A stretch of DNA of 64,000 nt. Source: Termitomyces sp. T153 (Eukaryota; Basidiomycota; Agaricomycetes; Agaricales; Lyophyllaceae). Positions 1 to 8,607 of the stretch are shown here, piece by piece (positions within the stretch are counted from its first letter, which is position 1; each line of letters opens with the position of its first letter). The position numbers and the translations under genes are program-made. A model generated the notes under the pieces. The model saw only the letters and a program-made list of their open reading frames with translations. It made no database searches and was not told where the DNA came from. Location: NCBI GenBank assembly GCA_018296165.2, contig JACKQL020000014.1:248001-312000 (forward strand), in the 5' to 3' direction.

Positions 1-411
1 AAAAAATTCCCTGTATATCTTGACGACGGCCAGGGATATGTAGGCACTTGGGTGAAAAGATCGTACTTTTTAAAAACCAATTATATGACAGGATCAGAAC
101 GCACCTAGACTTCAAAAGCCTAAGGCCGCAACAACGGTCTCATGATAAGACATCCAAAGGAACCTACAAATCGATCAACATCAGGCAGGAGATATACAAT
201 CGATAGCGACGAACCACTTGATCTGCGACCAAGATGGCGCCTATAAACCGAGCTGGTTTCGTAGCTGGAAAAAATTGAGCACAGGTACAGAACTTCACGA
301 CGACGGAAAGGACTCACTCAAAAGACTACAAATGACCAGCGCCGCTGTTGGGGTTCAGTGACCGACAGGTCGATGAGCCAAAGAAAGCAGTAAGCAGAAG
401 GAAAGAGCATC

Positions 412-418
412 TATATAA
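412..418 (+). promoter_or_regulatory. TATA box of a possible truncated gene
   Basis: TATATAA followed by GG lies 67 bases upstream of an ATG at 485. The spacing and the pyrimidine/adenine-rich start region near 445-460 (around CTTCATCACAG) suit a fungal RNA polymerase II core promoter. The ATG is followed after ten bases by GTGAGT, a good 5' splice donor, so 485-494 could be a tiny first exon. No downstream exon could be joined with confidence. Confidence 0.4.
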
Positions 419-494
419 GGCCCGGGTCACTTGAGGGCTGGCACACATAAACTTCATCACAGCTTCTGAGCGGGCTCATATCACATGTCTAGAG

Positions 495-526
495 GTGAGT
501 TATGTCCCAATCGGGACATAACTCAC
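495..526. repeat. Perfect 14-bp inverted repeat with 4-base loop
   Basis: The arms are 495-508 (GTGAGTTATGTCCC) and 513-526 (GGGACATAACTCAC), exact reverse complements separated by AATC. The left arm starts exactly on the candidate splice donor of the short first exon at 485-494. The stem is not flanked by a T-run, so a terminator is unlikely. It could be a transposon footprint, a binding site for a dimeric factor, or an RNA hairpin hiding the donor. Confidence 0.75.
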
Positions 527-575
527 ATAAGTGTAATAGCCATCGCATCGTAGTTTCCCACATGTATTTTTTGGT

Positions 576-936
576 ATGACTTATGCTCTTTGCGACCTTC
601 GTGACTGTTCTTTGCGACGTGTTATGCCAGATCCCAAGACGAAATCAAATCATGGTAGTGCCCATCCAGGCGCATTTCGACCACCGATGAACCTTCACCA
701 GCAGCAAAGGCTCTTCACAAGCAACTTTGTTCCAGGTCCCACAGGACAACCGAGCACATTCTTTGCCAGTGCTAGAAAAGACAAATATACAGATAATGAT
801 ACTGTTCATGGTACTCAGCAACAGTCAGGTGTATCAGGTATGTACTATTGATGATGATGTGAGAACATACTGTATACCTCTTTTAAATCCAAATATTCTT
901 ACTTCCAAAGAATATGCACATCTACAGTCTGAGTGA
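576..936 (+). pseudogene. Unrecognised coding-like fragment
   Basis: Two overlapping frames (576-851 and 727-936) suggest a decayed coding stretch. The first part still has CpG (up to about 760). It reads as a Gln/Pro/Asn-rich peptide with blocks such as NLHQQQRLFTSNFVPGPTGQ, while the end is AT-rich and CpG-free. A GTATGT donor-like site at 838 could end an exon. No domain is recognised. It may belong to the truncated gene promoted at 412 or to the same mobile unit as 1002-1232. Confidence 0.3.
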
Positions 937-1001
937 TAATCAATTCAGACTGTTGAGGATGTTGAAGGGCAAGGGAATCCTCATGTGGAAAGAAAATCTA
1001 T

Positions 1002-1232
1002 TTGATAACATTGTTAGATTTGATGAATCAAGCAGAGGCTGAAGCTGCAGCTGAGAATGATTTGCAAGGAGTACATATTGAATATCTTTTGGGATTAACA
1101 GATAGATTGAATGAAGAAATTAAAACATCTCAAATGCCAAGCTGCTACAAGAATGGTACATTCTGGATCCATCCCAAAAATCCTCTCTTGCCACTTCTTC
1201 AACAAAAAATGGACCAAGTGGCTATTCACTGA
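1002..1232 (+). pseudogene. Fragment of an unknown repetitive protein
   Basis: A 76-codon frame rich in Ala/Glu at the start ends in a block around YKNGTFWIHPKNPLLPLLQQ. This weakly recalls the sequences that precede large transposase-associated proteins in mushrooms (a DUF6729-like flavour, from memory only). It is cut at 1236 by the LTR-C-like fragment, so it is incomplete. It is CpG-poor. Function unknown. Confidence 0.25.
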
Positions 1233-1235
1233 CTG

Positions 1236-1395
1236 TGTAAGGGTGACCTCTGGAGGCTGTGGCTCAGTCACACAACTGGCAGAGGGAGATCCAAAGTCTA
1301 TTCAGCATCTACAAGAAGTTCTAGAGTTCTAGCTACTCACCTGGCAGAGGGAGATCCAAAGAGAACAAGTCTAAGGATCTCCAATGCCAGTGTTC
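1236..1395 (-). repeat. LTR-C-like fragment
   Basis: Begins TGTAAGGGTGACC like the LTRs of chromovirus C1 (compare 23,635) and shares the duplicated block around GGCAGAGGGAGATCCAAAG. Similarity fades after about 1395, so this is a truncated, diverged LTR lying in the minus-element orientation. It shows that C-type elements inserted here more than once. Confidence 0.7.
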
Positions 1396-1710
1396 AGAAA
1401 ATTTACTCTAGAGCTTCCAGAAAAAACACCCAACAACAACCAAATCAGTAAAGCAGAAATCCATTGTAAATGGCCTTGATTTCCAGACTCCCAGCACATG
1501 ACCATGTACAAAGCCCTTGGTCAAAAGTACTTGTGTCCTGGACTGCTCCTTAATCAGCAACCACCATCATCCCTTTCAGGGTCCTGGAAGTCCACAGATA
1601 GTAGGTAGCAAATTCAAGCACACAGTGCACTTTCTGTCCAAAATAGGCCTTTAAGCCAACCCCAATACCCACTGCACCTCCCTTGCCCATCCCCCTCATT
1701 ACCACCTGGA
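1396..1710. other. Probable LINE-G 5' region, no gene seen
   Basis: AT-balanced, CpG-free sequence between the LTR-C-like fragment and the first LINE-G reading frame. It has no long frame on the plus strand. A 62-codon minus frame at 1550-1738 looks like a shadow of proline-rich plus-strand coding. It probably carries the 5' leader or early ORF1 of LINE-G. Confidence 0.3.
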
Positions 1711-3028
1711 ATGCCCACAATGTCCAGGCCCCCCCCAAACTGCCCTCCAGTGGTGCCAGTCACACTGGGACCCCAGTTTCCCCCCCAACAGCTTCTGACT
1801 CACTCCAAGTTCAACATACTCCTCAGTTGGGTGCTAGCTGGCAAGCCATATGACCACATGAAGCTTGCCCACATGCTCATGACTGTGGCCATTGGCTCAA
1901 AGAAAGGGATTAAAACTTGAAGGAGACATGAAGAATGCAGTCCTCACAATCATGCTGCTTATGGAAGACAATGTCAATGACAAGGTCTTGGAGGCACTCA
2001 TGGATGCAGTCACATCCAGGGTCCTTGAGCATGTTGAACCCATCACTCAACAAATTATGTCATCCAACAACTTCACATCTGCCAATAGCACAGCCCAAGT
2101 AGAGACCACTCTTGCACTGAAGAGCATCTTGGCCCAACTTGAACTGGTCTCCACCTCACCCAACAATGTTGTATCCAAGCTCTCTGTTATGCCTCTCCCC
2201 AGCCCTTGCAAACTCCCTCCCCTCACACCTCATGGGCCAAAGTTGCCAGTGCCAACCAACCTGCAGTGCTCTCCAGATTCAACCCCAACATCCCCAACCA
2301 GCACACCTGCCTTCAGCAACACCTGCTCCATGATGCAAAAACTGTCCTAGTCACTGTCAATCCCACCAGTGCCAATGCACCTGTTGAATATACCCCAGCT
2401 GCCAACTTCAAGCTTTCCAACTGCCTCAACAAGTTACTTGTCAAAATAAATAAATCCGGTGCAGGCTTGGCCACAATTAATGGTATTGCCTCCACCCCCT
2501 CCAAAACCCTTGTGCAAGGAATTACATGGCTTAGATGTGGTGCTTACCTCCTTGAACTTGACTTGCTGGACTCAGCAGCATGGTTTTGTAGTTATGTGCA
2601 TGACCCCATCTGGGACCTGGCCAAGACATGCTTGGGCAACTCAGTGTGGGTTGCCAATAAGGTTCACACCCTCATCATATGCTTTGTTCCATGTGGCAGG
2701 ATCTTTGATTCCTCCAATGCTGAACATTGCAATGTTCAAATGTGAAAACAGCCTTTTCCTAGGTTGCATCACCTCTGCCTCCTGGCTAAAGAGGATTGAC
2801 TGCTACTATACCAAGCAGATGGTAGCATTGCTCAAGATGCTCTGTAACTTGGCAGAAGCTGCCAACCACCTAGTATGTGAGCACAAGTTTGTCATGAGCC
2901 ACCATATTGTTGTTCAAAAGGACATCCATGAACCTCTGAGGTGCAACTCCTGCCAGGAATATGGTCACATCTGAGCCAACGGTAGAAATTCTGCAAAATG
3001 CTCCCACTGCACCAGTGGTGAACATATT
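1711..3028 (+). pseudogene. LINE-G ORF1, N-terminal portion
   Basis: The product would be the RNA-binding Gag-like protein that coats LINE RNA. The reading continues through three frames (1711-1920, 1892-2350, 2206-2974). It starts with a proline-rich region, passes through a segment typical of LINE ORF1 (NSVWVANKVHTLIICFVP, then LAEAANHLVCEHKF) and reaches a zinc knuckle, CNSCQEYGHI, at about 2943-2972. An in-frame TGA directly after that block is consistent with decay of a CGA arginine codon. The start codon is not certain. Copia-1 interrupts the following second knuckle (CSHCTSGEH) at 3028. Confidence 0.75.
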
Positions 3029-3292
3029 TGTTGCAACCATAGTGGCAGGAGTGCCCACCATCCCTCTCAGATCTTATGTGATACATAGATTATTTTCACC
3101 AGTCCTGGATTCTGTGGTCTAGTTCTGAACCAATGGATATCCAGGTATGTATTATTGTATCAGACTCAATATACAGTTCTGAACCACAGATATCCAGATA
3201 TCTCTGTTACTGAGCCACCATACTCACTATTGTAGATCCTAGTACTCTTTTTGGACTCAGTCTGTCACCCCTGTGTGAAACTTGCTGTGACA
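3029..3292 (+). repeat. Copia-1 5' LTR
   Basis: 264 bp. Differs from the 3' copy mostly at positions where one has TG and the other CA, which marks ancestral CpG. The terminal CA is kept, but the mirrored end now reads TGTGACA rather than TGCAACA. Confidence 0.95.
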
Positions 3293-3309
3293 GGTTATGG
3301 GCCCTGAGC
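3293..3309 (+). promoter_or_regulatory. Copia-1 primer-binding site (half initiator tRNA-Met)
   Basis: GGTTATGGGCCCTGAGC directly abuts the 5' LTR. It matches, with two differences, the complement of the anticodon stem-loop of eukaryotic initiator tRNA-Met (GGTTATGAGCCCTGCGC by memory). Drosophila copia is known to prime from such an internal tRNA fragment. Inferred, not proven. Confidence 0.7.
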
Positions 3310-3447
3310 TCTAGACTTACTTACTGAATATAGTCTTGCCCCTTGCTCCATTAACAAATGTAGTAGCAAAATCTTCAGAATCAAATTTGTTCCCTAAAAG
3401 TCTTGACATTCATTCCACTCATGGATGATGCCACTGTTGCTTCCTAA

Positions 3448-4278
3448 TTGCCAATGTTAAAGCTCAGTGCAATCAAATACACTGGATGGGAAAAATGCAT
3501 GTATGGACATTTGATGTCAGTAGGCAGTGCATGGATTGTTAGAGGACTTGAAGTCTGCCCTCCACTCAATGAAAGTGATCCAGTCTCTGTGGCAGCCATC
3601 AATGCATACAATCTTCATAGTAATAAAGCAGCCAGCAAGATTTACCAATGGCTTGATGAAGGGAATAAAATTCATGTTGACACCATTTGAGATAACCCTG
3701 CAGCTATGTGGGCTAAGTTGTGGGAGATTCATTTGAAATCAGCCCCAAATGCCCATTTTAATTCACTTAGTGACTTGTTTAATATTCACCTACATAGCAA
3801 CAAATCACTTACCCAACTCTGCACTCACATTGAAGGAGCTATGCAATGCATTTGAGCACTTCATCCTCCCCCAATGATTGGACCTGCAGGCATTGCTTCA
3901 CCAGGATATACCTTGGAAATGCTTGACAATGAACTCTCCATCATGGCCATGATCCATGCACTCCCATATGAAGAATACTCTGCCTTCATATCATCCATTC
4001 TGATGCTCAATGGGCTTACCAAAAACAATGTCCTTGAAGCTTTCCATACTGAAGAAGTTCAATGCTCTGCTGCAGAAGAAGAGGCTACTGCCACAGCTGC
4101 TGCCATAGCAGCTGCAGCAGCCCACATTATAGTATGCTACCTCTGCAAGGGTGATCACAAGATTATGGAATGCCCTCATCTCTTAACTGCCCAGTCTTGC
4201 ATCAACAAGGAAGACTCTCTAAGTCAAAGAAGTGTGGAGAATGCTGAGGTGGAAACTTGGGAGCAAAAGCTGATGTAG
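3448..4278 (+). pseudogene. Copia-1 Gag
   Basis: Capsid/nucleocapsid region. It is read across frames 3448-3690, a stretch around 3690-3870, and 3874-4278. Features are an N-terminal start MPMLKLSAIKYTGWEKCM typical of Copia Gag, a helical middle, an Ala-rich run near 4090-4125, and a zinc knuckle CYLCKGDHKIMEC at about 4135-4173 (CX2CX3HX4C, one residue short of the usual CX2CX4HX4C). In-frame stops near 3688 and 3853 disable it. Confidence 0.85.
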
Positions 4279-5580
4279 CCAAAGCTACCAAGTCTTCCAA
4301 GATCAAGGAAGGATGTGATGGTCCCACCATCAAGGAAGAAGTGGCTATTTGTTGATCTTCTTGTTTGCCCATCACACCAACTAGCATCTTGTGGAACACA
4401 GACTCAAGCGCCATGAGTTCTATGATGCCACATTGCAAATGGTTTATCCCCAAATCTTTCAGGCCATGGAGTCCCCATTTGCCTGGCTAACAATGCAACA
4501 ATTTATTCTGCAGGAAAAGGGTCAGTGAAGTTCAGACCACAAGGGAAAGATTGCAATGGAACATGTCTTAAGGATGTTGTTATCACAGATGTACTTTTTG
4601 TGTCTGAACTAGCAAACAATCTTCTTTCTGTCACAACACTGTCTGTGCACTGTGGAGTCATTGTAACCTTTGATGGCCAAAAAGTTCTCTTCATTGTTTG
4701 TGGCCAACTTGCAATCACTGCCACCATAGACAAGATGCTCACCTCATATCTGGATGGAGAGACACTGATATCATCACCCACCCATATAGCAAACTCAACT
4801 TGCATTGGTCTAACATCTTCCTCAAAGGTCAACAAATTCTTACTCTACTGGAGAGTGTGCTACCTTGGAGCAGACTGCCTTGACCAACACATCAAGGAAG
4901 ACCTTACCCTGGACTTGGAGATATCCTCATAGGCTCCCATCCCTTGCATATGCAAACCCTGTATACAAGAGAAACAACATTGAGCCCCCTTCCTACAGAC
5001 AGTGGACAAGTCAAATGAGACTCTGGGGAGATTTTTTAGTGATGTACACAGACCAACGCCTGTAGGGGGCCATCAGTCCAACAGGTGATGGTGGGTAATG
5101 TTTACAGATGACAGTACTTGCTGGATGGCAGTGTATGACATGCATAAGAGGAGTGATACACTGGAGGCTTTCAAGGTGTTCAGAGCCAAAGCTGAATTAC
5201 AAACAGGGCAGAAAATCAAGTGCATTCACTTTGACAAAGGAGGAGAATATACATTGAGAGTGTTCCTTGACTTCTGCAAGTCTGAAGGTATCTGTGTTGA
5301 ATTTACCAATATAGCTACACCTCAACAGAATGGGGTAGCAGAGCATTTAAAGCAAACCATTGAAGAAACCCTTACAGCCATGCTTGCAGAAGCATGCCTT
5401 CCTGAGAGTTTCTGGACATATGCTCTCAGCACATATCAGCATGTACATAACCAATGCCCAACATCATCCCTTCCATGCACTATTACTCCTTATGAAGCTT
5501 ACAAGCAAAGGAAGCCAAGAATTGGCCACTTATGGGTGTTTGGCTGTGCTGCATATGTACTTCTAGATCAGGACAAGTGA
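4279..5580 (+). pseudogene. Copia-1 protease and integrase
   Basis: The aspartic protease motif reads DSSA at 4401-4412, preceded by WNT. A GAG-pre-integrase-like stretch (LFVSELANNLLSVTTLSVHC) is at about 4590-4655. The integrase core runs from 5098 with the DDE-type second acidic block FDKGGEY at about 5230-5250, where DNGGEY is expected. The glutamate block PQQNGVAEH follows at about 5319-5347. The zinc-binding N-terminus is broken by stops. CpG-poor and non-functional. Confidence 0.8.
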
Positions 5581-6356
5581 AAGGGATTGCAGGGCCATAC
5601 CATGCCTGGGATCTTTGTTGGATATCCTGATAATCATGTTGGGTGGAAGGTTTACATTCTTAAAACCAAAAAGGTGATAACTTCCTGAGATGTCATTTTT
5701 GATGAGTCCTGATTCCCTGGCCTTTCATCCACCAACATGCCAAAGGCCCCACCATTGGAAGCTTTCAATGACCTACCCCAGTACAAGGTTGACAACATGC
5801 TGCTGACACCCCAATCAATGCCTGCACCAATGCCAGTTCAGACTGAGCATCATGCAGACCTTTTTGAGGCCAATGAACCCCTTATTCTTGTACCAAGTGA
5901 TAACAAGGACCTCAAACTGGTGGGAGTAGAGGCTCCAGTTCCACAGCCACAGGCACTACACCAACCCAAGCCATTACCACCCCCCCAGGAATCCAGTCAG
6001 TGGGTACAAGTTCCCACTTGTGAGCCAAATGCTGATTACTATGATGCTGTGCAATGCCAGGAGAACTGTGAGTCCCCAATTGTGCATAAGCCACCACCAC
6101 CACCACCTTTGCCCTATTCAGAGGAGCCACCTGAGCAGCTCCTGTGGGACATCAATGTTGGTGATGTTGACCACCATGGGGAGCAGGAGGTCAACTTTGC
6201 ACTCAACCTTGAATCAGACAAAGCCTTACTTCTTGCTGGGCAAGCTTTTGTGGAACATGGGGTGGACCTTGACAGTTTTGGTGCAGTACATGCTAATGTT
6301 GCAGGTGCATACATAGTCAGTACTCATGACACTAATCCCTGTTCATACAGGGAACC
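5581..6356 (+). pseudogene. Copia-1 integrase C-terminus and linker
   Basis: Starts with the residual integrase C-terminal segment (about 5600-5710, with stops at 5578, 5686 and 5707). It continues as an acidic, proline-rich linker open from 5737 to 6408, containing runs such as PPPPPLPYSEEPPEQ, before the reverse transcriptase. Such low-complexity linkers between integrase and RT are usual in fungal Copia elements. No enzymatic motif is visible. Confidence 0.65.
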
Positions 6357-7955
6357 ATGGCTAGTGAAAATGCTGCTGAATGGCACAAAGCCATGTGCAA
6401 GGAGATGAACTCCCTGCCTGGCAATGGCACATGGCAGGCTATATATTTACTAGTAGGGCATAGAGCAATAGGTTCTTGGTGGGGATTTAAAGTTAAACAC
6501 TTACCTGATGGTGCAATAGAGCAATTCAAGGTCTGTGTTGTAGTGCAGAGCTTCAGCCAGCAGCCAGGTGTGGATTTTGATGAGACATTTGCACCAACAG
6601 ACCGCTGGGCTGCAGTATGTATGGTACTTGCTCTTGCTGCACTAGAAGACCTGCATCTGGAGTCAGTTGACAGTTCATCTGCATTCTTACATGGCATTGT
6701 AGATGCTGAACTCTACATGAGGTTTCCCAAGGGCTTCCCAGAGGATGTGCAGCCAGGCATTGAGCACCAGCCTGGTAATGGCATTGTCTGTGCCAAACTT
6801 GAGAAGGGAATCTATGGGCTCAAGCAGGGTGCTAATCTTTGGAATAAATGGATGCATGAGGTTTTGTTGAAGCTTGGTTTTGTAAGGATCACTTCTAATC
6901 CCTGTGTCTATGTCTACCTCTGAGATGGAGTCTGTATCATTATCCCAGTGCACATCAATGACATGACTCTTGCCTTGAAATCTTGGCCAGCTCTGCTTAA
7001 AGTCATCTCTGAACTATGGCAATTCTTCAAGCTTTGCTATTTGGGTCCAACCAGGGGCCTTCTGGGTGTTATGGTTACTTGTGACCACTCTAATCATAAA
7101 TTGTGGATAGATTAAAAGGCATATGCTATTGAAGTCTTGTCACAATTTAATATACTCAATTCTAAAGTGGTTGCCATGCCACTCAAGCCTGGTGTCTGCC
7201 TATCTAAGGCAGATTCCCTCAAGAATTCTGCAGAAGCTGAAGAGATGCATGCAATTCCATACATACAAGCAACCAGTACACTGCTCTACCTTACAATGTG
7301 CACATGTCCAGATATTTCTCATGCAGTCAGTGTCTTGTGCCATTACACTACTTGTTCTGGACCCAGACATTGGAGAGCCATTAAACATCTAATGAGATAT
7401 ATTTAGGGTACTCTTGACTACAAGATTGAATACTTGGCCAGCACTGTCTCTGCCCTCCCCTCACTCTTCTCAGCTTTCACCAATGCTAACCATGGTGGTA
7501 ATCCTGACAATGGCTGCTCAACAACTGGTTTGGTCTTAATGGTGGCTGGTGGTGCAGTCAGTTGGATGTTGAAACTTCAGTCAATCATTGCTCTATCAAC
7601 CACTGAGGCTGAATTCATTGCTGCTAGTGAGACTGGTTGTGAACTGTGCTGGCTCTGCAATTTCTTGGCAGATATTGGCATCCCACAGTCTATGCTGCTG
7701 ATCTTGAATATTGACAACCAGTCAGTGATTTTGGTGACAAAACACCTAGAACACATAGGTTGTCTAAAGCATCTTGACCACCACTGGTTTTGGCTGCACC
7801 AGGCCATCTCCAATGGCAAGATTAAACCTGTATACATTGCCTCCAAGGACATGGCCACTGATCTTCTCACAAAGATACTATCATACAATACAGTGGACAG
7901 CTTACACAGGAAGATGGGGGTCATTGGTGAATTCTTGAGGAGCAAACTTTGGTAA
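6357..7955 (+). pseudogene. Copia-1 reverse transcriptase and RNase H
   Basis: The RT runs 6357-6923 (AEWHKAMCKEM; DFDETFAPTDRW; SAFLHG; GIYGLKQGANLW). It continues in a shifted frame to the catalytic block at 6951-6965, which reads HINDM where HVDDM is expected, so the first catalytic Asp is now Asn. RNase H spans about 7434-7955, with NHGGNPDNGCSTTG and LSTTEAEF intact and the end at GVIGEFLRSKLW before the stop. Stops at 6921-6923 and near 7115 and 7404 break the frame. Confidence 0.85.
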
Positions 7956-7972
7956 CATTGTGGCCACTCCAT

Positions 7973-7982
7973 CAGGTGGGAG
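7973..7982 (+). promoter_or_regulatory. Copia-1 polypurine tract
   Basis: CAGGTGGGAG ends immediately before the 3' LTR at 7983, the position expected for the plus-strand primer. Confidence 0.7.
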
Positions 7983-8245
7983 TGTTGCAACCATAGTGGC
8001 AGGAGTGCCCACCATCCCTCTCAGATCTCACATGATACATAGATTATTTTCACCAGTCCTAGATTCTGTGGTCTAGTTCTGAATCATGGATATCCAAGTA
8101 TGTACTATTGTATCAGACTCAATATACAGTTCTGAACCATGGATATCCAGATATCTCTGTTACTGAGCCACTGTACTCACTATCATAGATCCTAGTACTC
8201 TTTTCAGACTCAGTCTGTCACCCCTGCATAAAACTTGCTGCAACA
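7983..8245 (+). repeat. Copia-1 3' LTR
   Basis: 263 bp, starting TGTTGCAACC and ending TTGCTGCAACA, followed by the ATATT duplication. Confidence 0.95.
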
Positions 8246-8607
8246 ATATTTTTGATAACTGCCCCTCCTGAACAACCCCCTGCTGTGTCTTGTGTGGACC
8301 TGATTCCAATTATGTGAGCTCATTCTGCACCTGCTCCACCTTCCATAAATGCTGTAATGACCTGGACTCTTGTTACCTGGAGAACAGCATGCTCTATTTC
8401 CCAATGGGAAATCCGAGCACCTGGGTTCTTAACCCAAAGAAACTCCCTAAGTTTTCCCCTGCTCCCACTCCATGGGTAAACTACTTGGCTGCCCTGGAAC
8501 CTTTGGGCTCTGGATGCTGCCAAGTGGCACTGGCTGACATTTGGAAACCTAGCTGCAAGGCACCTGCTGCCTCTCAAGTGAGCACCCTTCCTGCCTCCTC
8601 ACAATGA
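8246..8607 (+). pseudogene. LINE-G ORF1, C-terminal portion
   Basis: Continues ORF1 beyond Copia-1. The first bases are the target duplication ATATT, and the next codons supply the final cysteine of the interrupted knuckle (about DNC). Downstream is a Cys-rich stretch and then ENSMLYFPMGNPSTW, a block I associate with the ends of mushroom LINE ORF1 proteins. The stop TGA at 8605-8607 overlaps the ATG of ORF2 (8604-8606) as ATGA, suggesting translation of ORF2 by termination-reinitiation. Confidence 0.7.

Larger units (their letters stand above)
1..575. other. CpG-bearing flank without a resolved gene
   Basis: This stretch keeps CpG dinucleotides at a normal-looking rate, unlike almost everything from about 800 to 34,900. 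No long reading frame with a recognisable product was found. A minus-strand frame at 120-317 (65 codons) is arginine- and serine-rich and unsupported. The right half holds a TATA box, a possible short first exon and a perfect hairpin, listed separately. The stretch may be the promoter-proximal end of a host gene cut off by element insertions. That is inferred from composition and the promoter-like order of motifs. Confidence 0.4.
3029..8245 (+). mobile_element. Copia-1, full-length Ty1/Copia retrotransposon with ATATT target duplication
   Basis: Both LTRs (3029-3292 and 7983-8245) begin TGTTGCA, and the 3' one ends TGCAACA. Five-base duplications ATATT sit at 3024-3028 and 8246-8250. A primer site follows the 5' LTR and a short purine tract precedes the 3' LTR. 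Internal order is Gag, protease, integrase, reverse transcriptase, RNase H, the Copia order. Frames are broken, so it is inactive. It inserted into LINE-G ORF1 within the second zinc knuckle. Confidence 0.95.

Noticed and set aside
120..317. A small arginine/serine-rich protein on the minus strand
   Set aside because: No homology-like motif, no splice or promoter context on that strand, and similar length frames arise by chance.
1002..1232. Confident assignment to a KDZ-type transposon
   Set aside because: Only a short block looks similar from memory; without a search this cannot be claimed.
2943..2975. Stop-codon readthrough in LINE-G ORF1 after the first zinc knuckle
   Set aside because: TGA here and elsewhere is simply the expected decay product of CGA; many other frame breaks are present.
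5098..5580. Intact integrase gene of Copia-1
   Set aside because: The frame is open, but the N-terminal zinc domain is destroyed upstream and the DNGGEY position is altered, so it is only a preserved segment.
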